A stretch of DNA of 64,000 nt from Rhodothermia bacterium. GTDB lineage: Bacteria > Bacteroidota > Rhodothermia > Rhodothermales > JAAAOL01. The stretch is taken from assembly GCA_030428385.1 (NCBI GenBank), contig JAUIDY010000016.1, positions 1-64,000 on the forward strand. The letters run 5' to 3'. The notes under the pieces are model-generated. The model did not search any database, had not been told where the DNA came from, and worked only from the letters and a program-made list of their open reading frames with translations. Positions 61,940 to 64,000 of the stretch are shown piece by piece. The translations under genes and the position numbers were made by a program. Numbering within the stretch: position 1 is the stretch's first letter; each line of letters begins with the position of its first letter.

Positions 61940-62500
61940 TTATTGATAGTCAGGGATGAGGTCTTCTGCCTTTTCAGCGGGTTGACGAAGCCGAGGCACG
62001 ACTTGCTTCCGTGCTTTTCCGCCGGTTAGTACCCACCGCAACCCCCTTACCCACGGCGACCAAGGAACCACCGTCGGGGTGTTGCCGAGTGCCGCCTCGG
62101 CCTTGGCGAGGGCGTCTTCCAACAAGGCGTCGTGGAGGGGACGAAAGATGAGCGGCCAGGACAGCAGCGCCAGTCCACGCGCACGCATCTTCAGTGTGTG
62201 ACGCAGCAGCGTAGACTGCTCGTCCAACGAAAGGACCTCGAACTGGTGGTAGCCATCAAATCCGGACGGGCCTGTAAATCGAAACGTCGCCTGCCGCCCG
62301 GGGGCGTAGGCTTCCACGAAATAGCGAATCGGCCCGTGCCCGCCCCGTGCGCCTACGGCCAGCGGACGATCAAATATCATCCGGGGCCATCGCTCAAACG
62401 GAAAAAGCAAATCCTTGCGAGAGGCTAACGAATCAAGCAGTTTCCCCACCTGCTCCGCATCGGCTGTCACTTCGCGTTTATGTATGTTCAGAACGTTCAT
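61940..62500 (-). CDS. SRPBCC (START-like) family protein
   Basis: 186 aa. The helix-grip pattern is visible in GHGPIRYFVEAYAPGRQATF, FTGPSGFDGYHQFEVL and LLRHTLKMRARGLALLSWPL, and FRPLHDALLEDALAKAEAAL is the long C-terminal helix. These proteins bind hydrophobic ligands or act as cyclases. A basic, Trp-containing tail (SPWVRGLRWVLTGGKARKQV) extends beyond the fold. It lies 30 bp after the two-TM gene and 36 bp before the pseudo-helicase gene, so the three are probably co-transcribed. Confidence 0.8.
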   Translation of the reverse strand: MNVLNIHKREVTADAEQVGKLLDSLASRKDLLFPFERWPRMIFDRPLAVGARGGHGPIRYFVEAYAPGRQATFRFTGPSGFDGYHQFEVLSLDEQSTLLRHTLKMRARGLALLSWPLIFRPLHDALLEDALAKAEAALGNTPTVVPWSPWVRGLRWVLTGGKARKQVVPRLRQPAEKAEDLIPDYQ

Positions 62501-62530
62501 GCATTCTCATTAACTAAAGGACGAACCTCC

Positions 62531-64000
62531 TTAGCGCTTCATGTTGCCCAGCAACACCGCATCTTCGCGCAGGACGAGCCGCTGTAGACCAGGCAACGCG
62601 GAGCCACCTGCGGCGATGTCAGCACTGCCAACCTGAACGGTGTAGGCAGGGATCTCACGCCCAGCGTAACTGATAGGGGCATAAGCAGCATTGGCTTCCG
62701 GGGGGGTGCCGGGTATAATGGCAGGGGCACTGGGTGGATCTGTTGCCGCTTCTTCGTCCACCGCTAAACCACTGATCTTGCGCTGGTGCAGCCGTATCTG
62801 GTCGGCGTGGTGTTTTTCATAAAGGACGCGCTCTGCCGTGGCCCGTTGCGCGTCCTGCGCCACGGCATCGTTGAGCCGCGCGACACGGGTGCGGCACAGT
62901 TGGCCCACATACGCGCGCTGCTGCTCGAAGACCCGCTCCTGGTTCAACGCCACATTGGCCGCCACGGTATGCGCCGCCGTGAGGGCCTTGCGCAACCGCC
63001 GCGCCACGGCATACAAGGCCGCGATGGCGGCCACCAACACAAGCACCATCAACCCTGCGATCATGACCCGATAGTCCCAATCGGTGGGTGCCCCTTTCCA
63101 CAGTTGCAAGGCAGGAGGAATAAAAAAGATCAAGGTGCCCAAGATGCCGTTCACGATGAATCGCTGCGGACGGTGCCGGATGTCGAGCACGTCCCGCACC
63201 CGGCGCATAACGCCCGCCATCGCTTCGGTGAGTGGAGGCGACGCACTCTTGGGAAAAGGTTGGGCGATAAGAGAGCGGCGAGCCGATTCGAAGGAGGCGT
63301 GCCGCGCCGTGGCGACGGTGGCGAGATTGGCATATTCCTCCGCCTCTGAGGGCGGCGGTTTGTGGACATCAGCGAGGCAGTCCTGCACGCGTGCACGGCC
63401 CTCGCGTTGTGCGTCGTCCAGCTTCTCCTGTGCCCCCGCCAGCCACTGGCTCCATCGCCCCCGGTCATCATGTCGTTGAAACCAGCCGTAGCGGGGTGTG
63501 GACAGGTCGGGGCGGTGGTTGCCGCCATAACAGGCACACTGGTCATCCCGATACGTCGTTAAATGCACCGGCCCATGGCCCGACACACCCGCCTGCAACC
63601 GCTGGGCTTCTTTGGTCAACTGTGCCTGATACGGCCCTGCGACCGCCTGCAACGCGCCCTCGTCGATACGAACTTCCGCGACGGTGTGAATCGGCATCAG
63701 GGGATGGCGCTCGCGTTTGTCGCGGAAGTCAGTGCCCAGCGCCTCGTGGGAGGCCAGCACGCCGAGTGTATAGGCCAGTTCGAGCCAGGCCCGTTGCCCC
63801 ACCGCCCGGCGGCGCTCGCGTAGCGGAAACCGGAGGAGAAACACATCGCCCGAAAAGGCCCGCAGGCTGAAGGTGCGCGACAACGAATCGGCGAGGACGG
63901 CCTGCGGTGTGGCGCGGGCAATATCGCGCTTGCGCGTCGCGGCGAGACGCCTGGAAAATCGCTGTAAGGCTTCGCGGTAGCGCTCGATGCGAACCAGCGC
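62531..64000 (-). CDS. Two-TM protein of unknown function, 5'-truncated
   Basis: The frame is open to the window edge; 489 residues are visible and the N-terminus is missing. No family is recognised. The first ~240 residues are soluble, with an unusual CACYGGNH motif that could bind metal. Two TM helices follow near visible residues 285-305 (FIVNGILGTLIFFIPPALQL) and 313-337 (VMIAGLMVLVLVAAIAALYA), then a helical, Arg/Gln-rich stretch of ~70 residues and a Pro/Ala-rich tail. It is the upstream gene of the SRPBCC and pseudo-helicase unit. The membrane link suggests it forms a complex with the pseudo-helicase at the inner membrane. Confidence 0.7.
   Translation of the reverse strand, partial: ALVRIERYREALQRFSRRLAATRKRDIARATPQAVLADSLSRTFSLRAFSGDVFLLRFPLRERRRAVGQRAWLELAYTLGVLASHEALGTDFRDKRERHPLMPIHTVAEVRIDEGALQAVAGPYQAQLTKEAQRLQAGVSGHGPVHLTTYRDDQCACYGGNHRPDLSTPRYGWFQRHDDRGRWSQWLAGAQEKLDDAQREGRARVQDCLADVHKPPPSEAEEYANLATVATARHASFESARRSLIAQPFPKSASPPLTEAMAGVMRRVRDVLDIRHRPQRFIVNGILGTLIFFIPPALQLWKGAPTDWDYRVMIAGLMVLVLVAAIAALYAVARRLRKALTAAHTVAANVALNQERVFEQQRAYVGQLCRTRVARLNDAVAQDAQRATAERVLYEKHHADQIRLHQRKISGLAVDEEAATDPPSAPAIIPGTPPEANAAYAPISYAGREIPAYTVQVGSADIAAGGSALPGLQRLVLREDAVLLGNMKR

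Overview
The window looks like chromosome of a moderately GC-rich member of the Rhodothermota/Bacteroidota. The evidence is a type IX secretion (T9SS) type A sorting tail on a large BNR-repeat protein, a HmuY-type heme lipoprotein, a DUF4292 lipoprotein beside an EnvC-like protein, an ECF sigma/FecR/STN-TonB receptor triad, and weak Shine-Dalgarno sites. There are no rRNA or tRNA genes, no CRISPR array, no transposase and no prophage.

Layout. 1-6.3 kb: the 3' part of a fused 2-oxoacid dehydrogenase E1 gene, a secreted BNR/T9SS protein and a lipoprotein. 6.4-13.7 kb: a complete heme-uptake locus (TonB receptor, HmuY, HmuT, HmuU, a small Cys-rich protein, HmuV, HmuS) with a possible DtxR/IdeR-type iron box at its head and an internal terminator. 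13.9-17.9 kb: a SAM-I riboswitch with its terminator, then metY, metX and homoserine dehydrogenase. 18-24.7 kb: polyphosphate kinase, glycogen branching enzyme and a GCS2-type ligase fused to two CBS domains. 25-28.8 kb: an envelope trio (TPR protein, DUF4292 lipoprotein, inactive LytM/EnvC-like protein).

28.9-42.7 kb is a MoxR/DUF58/DUF4350/DUF4129/SpoIIM/RDD locus. A YfbK-like vWA lipoprotein and a TerY-P-like triad (vWA, PP2C phosphatase, kinase) plus a coiled-coil lipoprotein lie between MoxR and DUF58. The kinase has a membrane span and an extracytoplasmic domain. 43-45 kb is an accessory islet of a GT47-like glycosyltransferase and a markedly AT-rich FkbM methyltransferase. 45.2-50.1 kb is an ECF sigma/FecR/TonB receptor signalling and uptake unit with a CX4CH lipoprotein. 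50.4-52.2 kb holds small metabolic and hypothetical genes.

52.2-57.9 kb is a probable sugar-modification operon: two exported Gfo/Idh/MocA oxidoreductases and a DUF6807(PmoA)-ThuA fusion. It is preceded by a long structured leader with an intrinsic terminator, a TTGACA promoter and a LacI/CRE-type operator. Several REP-like palindromes sit in its gaps. 58-64 kb is the least explained part. It is an operon of at least three genes encoding a membrane-anchored protein with a degenerate helicase-like core, a DUF1998-like region, a four-Cys zinc ribbon and a C-terminal HExxH (DA1-like) peptidase, then an SRPBCC protein and a two-TM protein that runs off the window. This operon and the TerY-P triad are the best candidates for an undescribed system.
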